Below, piece by piece: positions 23,206-36,170 of a stretch of DNA of 64,000 bases. The stretch is from Heterodera schachtii. Taxonomy: Eukaryota > Nematoda > Chromadorea > Rhabditida > Heteroderidae. Below the pieces are notes generated by a model. That model made no database searches. It was not told the DNA's origin and saw only the letters and a program-made list of their open reading frames with translations. Each line of letters opens with the position of its first letter. Position 1 is the first letter of the stretch. Both the position numbers and the translations under genes were made by a program. Location: positions 262,029-326,028 of the forward strand of contig SIJG01000080.1 of assembly GCA_023374025.1 (NCBI GenBank), written 5' to 3'.

Positions 23206-26200
23206 ACCTATTTTAAAACTCTATTTTTCAACAAATATTCACAAAAGAATTAAGATTTTCCCCATAAGTTTGTGTTTTTCTTCGATATTTTGTAAAAATA
23301 TTTTAAATATATTAATTTTACTGATTTCCCCAAGGAAAATTGGTCTTTTTAATTCCACAAAAATTTCACCCGGCGGCAATACTTTTTTGATACATAGATC
23401 CGCGTCGAATAAACAAATAAAATTAAAGAAAATATTTCTATAAACATATCTTTGTCAAACCAATTACTTAAAATTTTTAGTCTATAAATAAATACAAAAA
23501 ATAAATTATTTTTAAAAATACATGTAAGAATAGTTATAAACTTCACTAACAAAAAAGAAAACTGAGGTTAAAACAATGATCAACTATTTTACACTTTGTC
23601 TGTGACCACGATCACAATTAATGAAAAATATTAATATTTATTACTCGGTTTTTTCAGCAAAATAAATGAATATTTATGAATATAGAAATGTATAGAGACG
23701 CCCAAGTTTTACTATATATAGAAAAATATCTAAATGTAACAGTGATCACAAAAAATTTACTGAACATTTGATTAAAAAACCATATGCTTTAAAAATTGAT
23801 AAAGTTCATTATTGATAATTTAATAAGGATTGACAATAAATTCGTTGAAAAAATTAAATTAAAAAAATTTTCTTATTAAATTTAACTAATTGCATAAAAA
23901 TAATATCAATTATATTAATTTAAAATAATGTTATAAATATTAAAATTTAAAAAAAGAATCATTTTAGATCTTTAAATTTGTTAATTTGTATTACAAAATG
24001 CTTATAATAAATTATGATATTGTGAAATTTAAAGAAAAATAATTTCATTTTGAATAAATTAATTTTTTCAGATATTTATATCTTGTCAAACTCAAAGAGG
24101 GCAATTAGCCATATTGGCGGCTAAACCAAAACACATAGACGTTTAATAAATTTATTTAGTTAATATTATAATTCTTTAATTTATTTATTGCATAAATAAA
24201 ATTTCATGAATATTTTTCATTAATATGTGTTTTTATAACGTGTAAAAAGGTTAAATTTATTTTTAATAAGTTTGTATAATAGAATTCTGCAGCTTTTTTT
24301 TCTGTGTAATGTATTTGTTTCATATTCACTTATTCTTATGCAAATTTATTTCATCATCATGTTAAGCATCAATTAATTTATTATTTGAATTTACCTTGCG
24401 TTAAAGTTTAAGTCGCGTTATTTTAAATTGTTTCAATAAATAATTAATTTTAAAATTTGTTATGGGTTATAAAAATATTAACTTGTTTTATTAAAAAATT
24501 TTGTTGTAAACACATTAAAAGTTAAAAATTTTGACTTTCACCTCATCAGATTTTACTTATTTTTATCCGGTATAATTTCATGCACATTAGGGAGTTACGG
24601 AATGCAACTTATTACCTGTTTTGGTTACTTTTTTAATTAACAGAAATCGCAAAATATATATTCCTACCCCGATTATTGATTATTATATTCTTCAAATTGT
24701 TAAATAAAATCGCTAAAATAAAAGAGTGAATTAATGTTGCTTATTTAAGAGAAAAGTGAGAAAAATCAGTTGTTTTTTTGCCATGTTGCTCGTTCAGTTT
24801 TGTGGAACCAAAACTTGTGCTTTTTTATTTTAATTGATTTTTTTTATTCATTATATATGCCAACAAGTATTTCATGTTTTAATATATTTAATTATTAAAA
24901 AAGGTTTACATTTGCTATGTTAAACAAACATTTTAGAAATTATTTTTTATATTAAAGAATTTCATGTTCAATGAATAAGAAATAAATTTTTTTAGGATCA
25001 AAATAAGGGAAAGAAATGAAGGTAAGCGCGTGCGATCACTCCCTTCCCCGTATGAATTTAGCTGTTAAATAAATATCTCTTTTTGCTTTATAGGCAAATG
25101 CCTTTTTGTTCAGTAATAAAAATTAATATATTTTTATTCATATCAATTTTTTTGTCTAAGAAAACCTTTTTATTTTTAATGTTTTTATTTCAACAAATTT
25201 CTCGTTTATTTAAATTTAATTATTCCTAATTGTCTTTAACTTTTATTGAAAAATTTCATATTTTCTTATAGACATCAAATATAATTATTACAGAAAACTT
25301 TAACTAATTCATTACATTTGGCTCTTTTAGCTTCTTTTTATCCTTTTTCACATTGTGTTAATAATGTGAAGTTTAGGTCTTGTTTTCAATTTGTTTTTTG
25401 CTTTGATCCCTTTAAATAATTATTGTATTCTACATATTCTTTATACATGCAATTCATGATTTATTACTACTTTTATTATATAGATTTCATATTAAAATCC
25501 CTTTATTGTATTTTTAAATATGATTTTATATATAAAAAGAAAAGTTATGATCCAATTTCACGATGCAATTATTGTAATTATTACATGTTTATCACTTTGT
25601 TAATCAACTTTTCAAATATTTATTTTTGACAGAATTAATTATTTCTGATTTTATTGTTATTAATCAACTTTAACATTGAGTTTTTTGGATAAAATTAAAA
25701 TAGATTTCTGCAAAGTGTTTAACCTTGAACAAACTATATAACTAATAATTAACAGTATATTTTTAGTGTCTAAATTTTCTTTTTATTTTTTATATATATT
25801 TTTGTTTTTTATAGCTATTTTTATACAAACTTGTTTAAATTCATTTTATTGTTATTATAATATATATGAAGAGATTTTTAAAAATATTACGTTATATATG
25901 AAAATATTTTGTTAATGATTTGTTAAATTTTTTTTCCTTTCATTTAATAATTTTAAATTATTTATTTGAGTAATGCGAATATAAAGTTAAAATTGTTTTA
26001 AAGCTTTTTTACACTTTTTTAATTTGATTAAAAATAAACAAAAATAAATTTTGTATACCCATGATTTTAGGAGAATTCTGCTTTCCATGGTTTAAATTTT
26101 AATAGCCTGTTCTCTTCTGAATTATTTTAAATAAAATATGTTCATCTATTCTATTTTTTATAAATCATTTTATGTTATGTGAGACGGAGTTATAAATTTT

Positions 26201-27017
26201 AATATTTTTATTTGTTGGATAGATATAATATTTAGTTGCCCCATGATTGTATTAATGATTTTATATTTATTCTGTTTTGTAAAAGGTTTATATTTACCAT
26301 TGTTATCTATGGTTATCTTTTTTGTTCAGAATTTTTTTAAATCATTTTAATGGTCTAAAAATTTCTAAAATGTGAGAAAAGAAGTGAAAGAAGAAAAAAT
26401 TCAAAATTTTAACTAAACTTGATTATACTTAAATATTAATATTCTTGCACTGAAATAGAAAAATTTGAGTTAATTATTTGTTTAGCTATATTAATACCTT
26501 TTTTTATTAATTAATTTTATTTATTCCATGTAACAGTACTCAGTTAATACAATAGATTTTGTTCATTTAAATTTAGTTGCAAAAAATTGATTTCGGTTAT
26601 TTTCTGTTGTCATTATAATTGTCGACTTAAATTCTGAATCGGCAAATTTTCGGCGCTCCAATAAGCACCAAGCGCTTATTGGCTGTGATTTTCATCCCTC
26701 ATCTTTGGTTCGTTCTCATTTATATATTTTCTCATTTTTTAATTTGGGCATGAAAATTCTTGCTTAATTAAATGAATTGATGGCCTCTAAAATGTACTTT
26801 TATATCCCGTTATTCTTTCATCCTAATCACTGCAAAAAATTGATTTCGGTTATTTTCTGTTGTCATTATAATTGTCGACTTAAATTCTGAATCGGCAAAT
26901 TTTCGGCGCTCCAATAAGCACCAAGAGCTTATTGGCTGTGATTTTCATCCCTCATCTTTGGTTCGTTCTCATTTATATATTTTCTCATTTTTTATGAGGA
27001 CGGTTTTGAATCCCTGA

Positions 27018-27222
27018 CTCAAGATCGGTACTTGGCATTTTTACACGGAAGCACTCATCTTCTTATACAACTTTATTTAAAAATTACAAAAATATACGAA
27101 AGTTGTTTATAAAATTGCAAAAATGGTCGAAAGTTGTTTAAAAGTTGTTTAGAAAGTTGTACAGAAAGTTGTATAAGAAGTTTGCTGGCTTCAGTGCAAA
27201 AATGCCAAGTACCAATCTTGAG
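27018..27222. mobile_element. Hairpin/MITE-like element (copy 2)
   Basis: Duplicate of the hairpin at 22161-22365, carried by the tandem duplication. Confidence 0.6.
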
Positions 27223-28224
27223 TTCGGCATTATAAACGATGCCAATTCGAACGTAGGTGGTCTTTATACATATAGCCAAGCATTCCTAATGTGCTATTTT
27301 TACTGATTTCGCAAAAAATTTAATTAGCAGATTCGGTCTTTTACAAAAATGCCAAGTACCCAATCTTGAGTTCGGCATTATAGATCTTGCCAATTTGCAC
27401 GTAGATGATCTCCATACATATAAACAATATTTCCCAATGTGTTAGTTTTCACAAATTCGCTCAAAATCTACCCTGATTCCCTGTGTATCCCCCTAAGCCG
27501 GATTCTGAAAAAAGTTTGCAAAAAACGTGCAAATTTTAAGGAAGTTGATATCCCTTTTTAGACTACTTCCCCCGGACCCTAATCTATCTTATATCATTTG
27601 AAAGAACAGAGTCTGTAGATGTGCAGAGTACCTTTTGTTTTTCACATTTAATCAATTTTAAGCATAGTTATGATAGTTTGTATGCGCGCGGCCAAAATTT
27701 TTTGAAAATTTTTCAAAAATTTTCTGAAGAAACTTTTTTTTTTTAAGCTTTAAAAAATACTTTTCACCAATCGATAGATTAATCCTTAAAAAATAGCTGT
27801 TGTCTTTTGTTTGAAGCCGATCCAAGCACTTTGAAGTATTTACCTATCGGTCCTAAAGGATTTTTGCTGATCCAACCCCTACTCTAAATGATGAAAGAAA
27901 ATTTCCATACGTGAAAATAAAAGTTCGAGTCCCGTGGGCGGGGGTAGCTTTTCACGGGGCGGTGGTTGTCGGGGGTCAGAGTCGCGGAGGCGGGGGTGAG
28001 CAAATGTCTCGCCCCCGAGGACGGGGGCGGGGGTTTGATTTGAATTAGCTCCAAAAAATCTCAGAAAACAATTAATTTAATTCATTCCTTTTGGTATAAA
28101 TTGCACCGATTTTGTATAAAATGACCAAATTTAGGGATTTGTGGCTATTTAAAAAATAGTTTTTTTGGGGAGGTTGGCGGTGCCGATAGGTGCCGCCGGG
28201 TGAATTTTGAATTTTAAACTAGAG

Positions 28225-28411
28225 TTGGTCGGGACCGGGACTGGTACTAAAAAAAGGGTACAACTGAATACCCAGTCCCGGTTTTGACAAATTTTGACCG
28301 GGACCGGTAAATTCCCGGGTTTTTTCCCGGTTTTCCCAGCCAAAAAGTCCCGGTTTTTCAACCTGAAAATTCCCGGTCCCGGTTTTTGTCAAAATTCGAG
28401 GTCCCGACCAA
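28225..28411. mobile_element. MITE-like element of CCCGGT words (copy 2)
   Basis: Duplicate of the element at 23019-23205, carried by the tandem duplication. Confidence 0.6.
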
Positions 28412-28941
28412 ACCTATTTTAAAACTCTATTTTTCAACAAATATTCACAAAAGAATTAAGATTTTCCCCATAAGTTTGTGTTTTTCTTCGATATTTTGTA
28501 AAAATATTTTAAATATATTAATTTTACTGATTTCCCCAAGGAAAATTGGTCTTTTTAATTCCACAAAAATTTCACCCGGCGGCAATACTTTTTTGATACA
28601 TAGATCCGCGTCGAATAAACAAATAAAATTAAAGAAAATATTTCTATAAACATATCTTTGTCAAACCAATTACTTAAAATTTTTAGTCTATAAATAAATA
28701 CAAAAAATAAATTATTTTTAAAAATACATGTAAGAATAGTTATAAACTTCACTAACAAAAAAGAAAACTGAGGTTAAAACAATGATCAACTATTTTACAC
28801 TTTGTCTGTGACCACGATCACAATTAATGAAAAATATTAATATTTATTACTCGGTTTTTTCAGCAAAATAAATGAATATTTATGAATATAGAAATGTATA
28901 GAGACGCCCAAGTTTTACTATATATAGAAAAATATCTAAAT

Positions 28942-31900
28942 GAAACTAAGACTTAACAAATGAAACGCAAATTATATTAAATTCAAAAGAAACAAAAAAG
29001 TTTACATATTGACATTTTTAAAAAATCAAACCCAAAGTATTTTGTTCGTTATTAATTAAATAGCCCAAAAGATAAAGTGATTTAATCGAATAAAAATTTT
29101 GAAAAGAAGTATTAAAAAATTACTAAATTAAATGTCAGATTAAAAGGAACAAAATTTAATATGGTAATACAACATTAAAACGACAATTACAAAATGAATA
29201 CGAAGCATTCTATTGCCAGCATGTAATTATTGTACAATTAAAAAAGGTTCATAATGCTTAAATAATAACTGATTCTACGCGTTTTCTCAAAGTCCTATGA
29301 ACCAAATTATTTTTAATGTTAAAATAATTCAATTAATCTTTACTGTAATCATTAATCATTATTAATGAAAAAATATATTAACACTTAAAATCAAAGAATG
29401 CAGATAATTTAAAGAAATCAATTATCATTTCAACAAAAATAATTTAAAAAAGTAAGCATTAAACTTTGCGGTAAATTAATTATGGAATTAAAATTGCAGA
29501 TGGTTTATGTAAGAAGTGTATATTATTATTAATCTCATAAAAATTATATTAAAACTATTACATGGAATTTTTCTATTATGAAAATAGTGGAATAAATTTT
29601 TTATTTTAAGATATAATCTAATAAAAAATTTTTAAAAAACTTGATGTCTGATGATATGTCAAAACTTTGCCATGAACATGGAGGTCTTCTAGTAAATATT
29701 AAACTAAAATGGAAAAAATATTTAAAAAAAAAATTTAACAGAACAATAAAGCAGATTCCCACACTGACCAGAGCCTTGACAATGCTATTTTTTATTTGTT
29801 AAAATTATTCTAATTAATAATTATAATTCAAAAGCTGTTTTAAATAATATTTAATACATGAATTGTTTTAATATTAATATTTTTGTTTGAAAAAAATTAT
29901 GCATTCATTTATTCAAAAAAATATTACTATGAGTAAACAATATATTAACTAATGTGATGATAAGGATATTGATTGTTGATTGCAACTAGATAATTATTTA
30001 TAAATTTAATATATGTTCTTATAAATAACAAAAAAAAAACACAAGAAAACAATAATGTTTGTGCTTATAAAAATTATTATTTTTTGATTAAACTCAAAAT
30101 ATAAATTTTTATTTACAAAAAAAAAATAAAATAAAATAAGAAATACCTTTCCTAATATTTTTAAAAAGATAAAAAATTAATAATGCTTAAAATAAATTAT
30201 TTTGTTTTTATTCTCAAAATTTTTTTTAAATAATGTGAAATTTTACAAAAATTGGAAAAATACAAATATAAATAAATTCAATTAAATATATTTAATTTTC
30301 GTAAAAAATAAAGCAATGAATGAGTGGCTTTTATCTGATACATAATAAATTTAATTAATGTAAAAATTATTAATTCTTAAAAAATAAGCAAAATGACATA
30401 TATAAAGATAAAAATTTAGAGAATTTCAAAATTTGCTTTCTAACTAATTTTTTTGAAAATGGAAATCTACTAATTAATTATAAATATCATTAGAAACCTT
30501 TAAATAAAAGATAATATTAAATGCTTTCATTAAATTTTCATAAAAAATAAAGCAAAGAGTGGCACTTTTTTTATCGGAATACACGAAGGGAACACATATA
30601 AGAAAATAAAAAATCTAATCAACAAATAAAAAGATTCGTTAATATTGATTTTATTAAATTATTATGATAAAAATTTATCAAAAACAAACAATAGAACAAC
30701 AAATATGAATATATTTATGCAGATAACATATGCTAGCAATTTCTAAAGCTGAACATTTGTTCGATTTGCAATTGATAGCATATACAACTTTAATCATTCG
30801 AAAAATTCTCTAGCATCAAGTAAAAATAAATTAAATAAATCAGTTAAATCGCTTAATTTAAAAATTAATTTAGCTATTGTGATAAGTTATAATAATAGCG
30901 GAATAAATATTTTATTGTAAGAGGCAAAACCTAATTTTTGGAACGAGGGGGATTGGACGATAAATAAAAAATAAATTATCAACATGAAAAATCAGATAAA
31001 ATAAATAACTATAAAAAAATATATTATTATAATATTTAATATTTGAAGAGGAAATAAAAGAACATTTATAAAATTATATTTAAGTGATGAATCATTTCAT
31101 TCAATATTTGATGAAAATATAAAAATCTAAAGAAAAATTGTTGGTAATTTCTTAAATGCAATTAAATTAATTCAAAAAAAGAGAAATTGTTTATTTTTAA
31201 ATAATAAATAAATAAGCTAGAATAGAAATGATTTTAAGTAAATGTTATGCTTTTTCAACTCAGCATAAGAGTAACATTTTACATATTAAGAAATAATCTA
31301 AGAAATTGTAAAAGTAACTAACTTTTTATAATGATATTTAATAAAAATAATCTGTAATTTTTAGAAATTTAGGGATCAAATTTTAAGATTTTAAAATAAT
31401 ACAGGTTTTTATAGATTAAAAAAAATGTTTTAAAAAATACATAAATATTTAAAAAAAAGATAAATGAGTCTAATTATTCGCTTCTTTTGAGGCAAACTGG
31501 CAATAAAAAGTTGTGGTTTTTGACAATCATTTTTAATTAATTTTATAATGAAAAGATCTAGCAAAATTTAAAAAAACGAAACATTCAATGAAGAATGAAA
31601 ATTACAATATATTAAATTTAAAGAAATGAATGAGGAATAAATAATAATTTAACAAATATGGCTAATGCAAATTAAAAAAATGTTTATTATTATTACTGAG
31701 TTAAAACACCAGCATGATTAAAATTTTTGAGTGTATGTAACCAAAGTCAAATTTGAATTGTGCGAACGAATCAACAACTGCTTTATTTATAATAAAATTT
31801 TCACAAAAAAAATTCGAATACCAAACATTTAAGAAAATACTTAATGATAATTCAATAATTAATATTCATATTATATCATAATAAACAAAATAAATTGCAG

Positions 31901-34900
31901 TCTTAACCTGATTTTGTCTAATAAATTAACAAAAAAAAAAACGAAACAAATATATTTTTTTGAAAATCTTGAAAATTTTAAACAATAATTGACTTTGGTA
32001 AAAATAAAATAAATTTATAAATTAAATTTAAAAGTTTAAAACGAGCTAGAAATAATCAATTTTAAATAAAGTAATATTTACTTACAATGGAAAAATATTT
32101 TTAAAGAAAAACGGAAAGAAATTATTTAAAAGAAGAAAATAATTAATATTTTTTTTTATCAAAAACAGTGCAAATCATCCTCAAAATATTTTATCTTTAA
32201 AAATTAATGAGAGAAAGATAAAAAGTAATACAAGAAAAAAAAACTCAAAATAACTTAAGTAAATTAAATTAATATTTAAGTTACTCGAATATATTTGTCG
32301 TCGCATTTTGAAAAATGTAAAAATAACGTACAATAGATAACTAATGCATAAATAAAAAATTCTTATAATATTTAAATGTAAAATTTAATTAATTTACCAA
32401 CAAACCCAACTCTGGGGATAAGAAGCTGACTATTGTGGTTTACACTGTACACATTGTTTTCGGGTCTTTGTTTTTCATTATGTAATATTCGGGGTTATCC
32501 ATTTAGTACGTCGACATTTTATCGCATTTAAAAAGAAATTCATTATACAAATATTGCCAAAAAATAAAGCAAATTTAAAAAAGAATTTTAAAAAAAATAT
32601 TTTATTCACAAAAAGTATAAATAAAAATAAAATTCAATCTTAAAGAGTTGACAGGCCACTTTAATTGAAATAAATAAAATTAAATTTGAATAGAAATTTT
32701 GTTTATTCACGTTAATAAAAAAACAAACAAGAAGAAATTCTCAATTTTCTCCTCAAATATACACAAAGTCCAATGGAATAATAAAACAAAAATACGTTTA
32801 TTTAAAACAAAAAAATAATAAAAATAACACATAAACAGAAATAAAATTTATTTGAAATTTAAAAATTATATTTCTTTTTTGAAAGATAAATCAAATAATA
32901 AACAATCATGTTAAATACAGATTCATTTTAAAATAAAACTCACACATTGTATCAGCTTTTTTTCGTCGAGCTGGAACTGAAGAATTTAGTACTTTAGTGA
33001 AATACAGCAAATAGATAAAATAATTATATTTTCAAGAAAATTACTAATGCCTAATTTAAATTTCAATCTATCTAAATAAACACCCAATAAAATTATAATT
33101 TCAGCTAATCAGAATATAAAATAAAGCATCGAGAAATACCGAACATATTGAGAATCAAACGTAAGTACAATAAAATTAATGTAATGAATTTTTAGATTGA
33201 ATTAAATTTTAAGCAAAACAACAATATTAAAATGTTCTTGTTTTAGTATTAGTACAAAATGGACTGTGATGACATATAAAAATAAATTGTATCATTATAT
33301 CAAAGTTATGCAAGATAAAGGTAATTAATTAATTATAAATAAAAATAAATAAAAATTGATAATTCTAAAAAAAAATTTAATATTTGACAAATATCACCCA
33401 TTTGAATATATGAAAGAAAGAATAAAAATTATTAATAAAAAAAAATTATGGTTTTTATGTACCAAATTAATGGGAAAATAATGAAAACCCAAAAAATGAG
33501 TAATTGTGGAAATTAAAAAAAAAATTTAATTTCGTTGTCGTTCACCACACTGAAAATTCCAAAAGAGAAAGCGCGAGTAAAAAAAGTCATAACCTAAAAT
33601 TAAAACTAAGAGAATGAGGTAAAAAAAACAACAAGTTAAATTTAAAAAGCTAATACATGCTAAAAATAAACAATAAATAAAAGTTTGCAACTGAAATTTT
33701 AGAAAAGTCCTAAACGATTACGGTATTGGTGACAAATTTACTTCAATTACATATATAATTAGATTTCCTTTGTACCGATTAAAAGAAGACATTTAAAAAT
33801 GAACATATTTGGAAATATTAAAGCCCAGAAAATTATAAAACTTTTTTATATAAAAAATTAAATGGTTTAGTGATAAAAATAATAATTATTACAAATAATA
33901 AAGCCATAACAAGCCGACAAACAATTCCGACGAAGCACGATTAAAATAATGTAAAGCTTAAAATTATTTGTTTGCAGAAAATTAAATTGAAATAATTTAA
34001 TGACTAAAAAATAAAATGTGCACCAAAATTATATTTCTTTGCATTTTTATTTTTAAAAAATAAGTTCATCAAAAAAAAAATTGCCTAAAAATAAAGCAAA
34101 TTCAATAAAAATAATTCAATTAAAAATTAAATTAAACTTGCGAAATAAATTAAATTAAAAAAATCGTTAATTGCATAATAATTTATAATTGGAAATATGT
34201 TTTTTATGAATCTTTAATTAAATATCTGAAAAGTGTAAATTAATCCTGGTGGCGACTACCATCCGACTTTTTCCCAATGGAAATGATTCGTGTGATCGAT
34301 TAAACCTATAAATAAAATTTGCTCTCTAAATAAATATTAAATTAAATTCATTTCATTTCATTTTATAATGAAACTTAATGCTTAATCAATTATAATTATT
34401 AACAAAAACAAATGATTTAATGATAAAAAATAAATATTTAATTATTTCATTTTAATCCGAGAAACAGAAAAATGAAAATGTTTTAGATAATAAAAAAATT
34501 TAAAAATAAAAATAAATTATATACTCAAATTTATAAAAAATATTTTATACTACAAATTTTTGTTTTGACATTATCAAGTGTAGTAACAAATATATTAATT
34601 CAAATTAAGAATTTGACTTCAGACAACGAGAAGAGAAAAATGTAAAATTTGAAATTTATTAAAATTTAAAATAAAAACCCGGAAAAAGAGAGAAAAACAA
34701 TAAGTGAAGCAAAGGGTAAAAAACAAAAAAGATGATTTGTATATAATAGAATCAAACAAAATAATTTTAATTAAATTTTACATAAGAAATTAAATGAAAT
34801 GGAAAAAGCTATTCTTCGAAATACTACGGAAAATAAAATTCTGACATGGAAAATGACCCAGGTGAAATATAAAGTCAAGAAAATGAAAAAAATAATGCAA

Positions 34901-36170
34901 TAATTAAGAAAACATTAAAGCTAATAAATTAAAAATAATCAAATATGAATTTTCTAGAGAAAAAATTCAATAAAAGTTGAAATTAGAAAGTACAAATTAA
35001 ACGGTTAAATGGTTCAATTTAAATTTAAAGAAAAATGCAACAACAATTCATTTTTTACTTTCAACCATAATGTCCAAGTGAAATTTTGATCAATAACTTA
35101 TTTAAGCAATGATTTTAATTATTTAAAATATTCCTCGAAATCTAATAAGAAATTCAAAAATAGAAATTTCCATATAGTTTGTTTGTTGTAATATTGAATC
35201 TATTATTTATTAAAATTATATTTTACTAATAAATTTAAAAGTCAATATTTAAAAAAACAAATAATTTTTTATGCTGTTGAAAATTCAACAAAAAATAAAG
35301 ATTTAACCTTTACTGCAATTGAACTCCCAAAATATTAATTAATAATTGCAGGAAAATTAAATATTTAGTTTTACAAGGCACTTAAAAATAATCAGATGCC
35401 ATGAAATATTTTTTTCAAAATTACAATTAAAATAAAATTAATAATTAAATCAATCAAAAATAATCTCATTTGAATGGTTTAACAGCGCTATTTTTATTTT
35501 AACTATTGTTAATATACCTTAATCCCATAAATAAACAGGCAAAAATTATTGATTTAAATAATTAAAAGAAATAATTTATTTTTTAACTTACACAGTCAAA
35601 AATATATTTCTTTGTATGTTTAGATTAAATGATTGAATATACAGTTATATTTTTAGGACATTAATTTATTTAGAATTTATAATTCAATGCCGATTTTTTA
35701 CTACGGCTATTTTTTGCTCAAGCTCCACTTACGCTTATTTTTTGCTTTTACATCCTTTCTTTGGGTCCACAAAAAATTTTTAAGTGAAAGGAAAATGCCC
35801 GATAGTGCTGATAGATGCCGCCCCCTTTGTTCTGAGATTTTACAAAAATAAATAATAATTGAATTTAAGAGCAGACGGAATTTAATAAGAATTTTAATTT
35901 AATACGCCAGCCAATACTGAATTTAACTAAGCATACTAAAAATTCAAATAAAAAATAAATATATAATTCAAATAAAAAAAGTAACTACAGTACTACAGTA
36001 AATTGATTGAAGAGAATAAGAAGTATTCGACCGAGAAGATTCACAACGCTAACAGTGAAAGAATGGGACATGAAGACTGGCTCTTAAATTGTACACCAAG
36101 AAATGAGACATAATATATTGATAAAATAAAATTTCAACATAATAAAGAAAACTATGCTTTATTTATTTTA
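28942..36170. other. 7.2 kb strongly A-rich DNA, no gene seen
   Basis: The plus strand is strikingly A-rich over kilobases, with stops in all frames. A pair of diverged segments containing AAAAAATAAAGCAA and GAGTGGC occurs at about 30300 and 30540, so old repeats may be present. No RNA gene or transposon protein recognised. Confidence 0.45.

Larger units (their letters stand above)
20098..23736. repeat. Large tandem duplication, copy 1 (3.6 kb)
   Basis: Beginning at TAACAGTGATCAC, this copy is almost base-for-base the same as copy 2, but it lacks two internal blocks present there (about 1218 bp missing at 20366 and about 350 bp missing at 22465). The block missing at 20366 is bounded in copy 2 by 4-bp TTAT repeats. 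No gene is visible; small frames such as 20566-20772 are AT-driven. Confidence 0.85.
23737..28941. repeat. Large tandem duplication, copy 2 (5.2 kb)
   Basis: Directly follows copy 1 at the junction AAATG|TAACAG and ends near AAATG at 28941. It is the longer version, with extra blocks at 24006-25223 and 27322-27671. The second extra block begins with a diverged repeat of the sequence just upstream of it (AAAATGCCAAGTACC...), which suggests copy 1 lost it. Otherwise the copies appear nearly identical. Confidence 0.85.
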
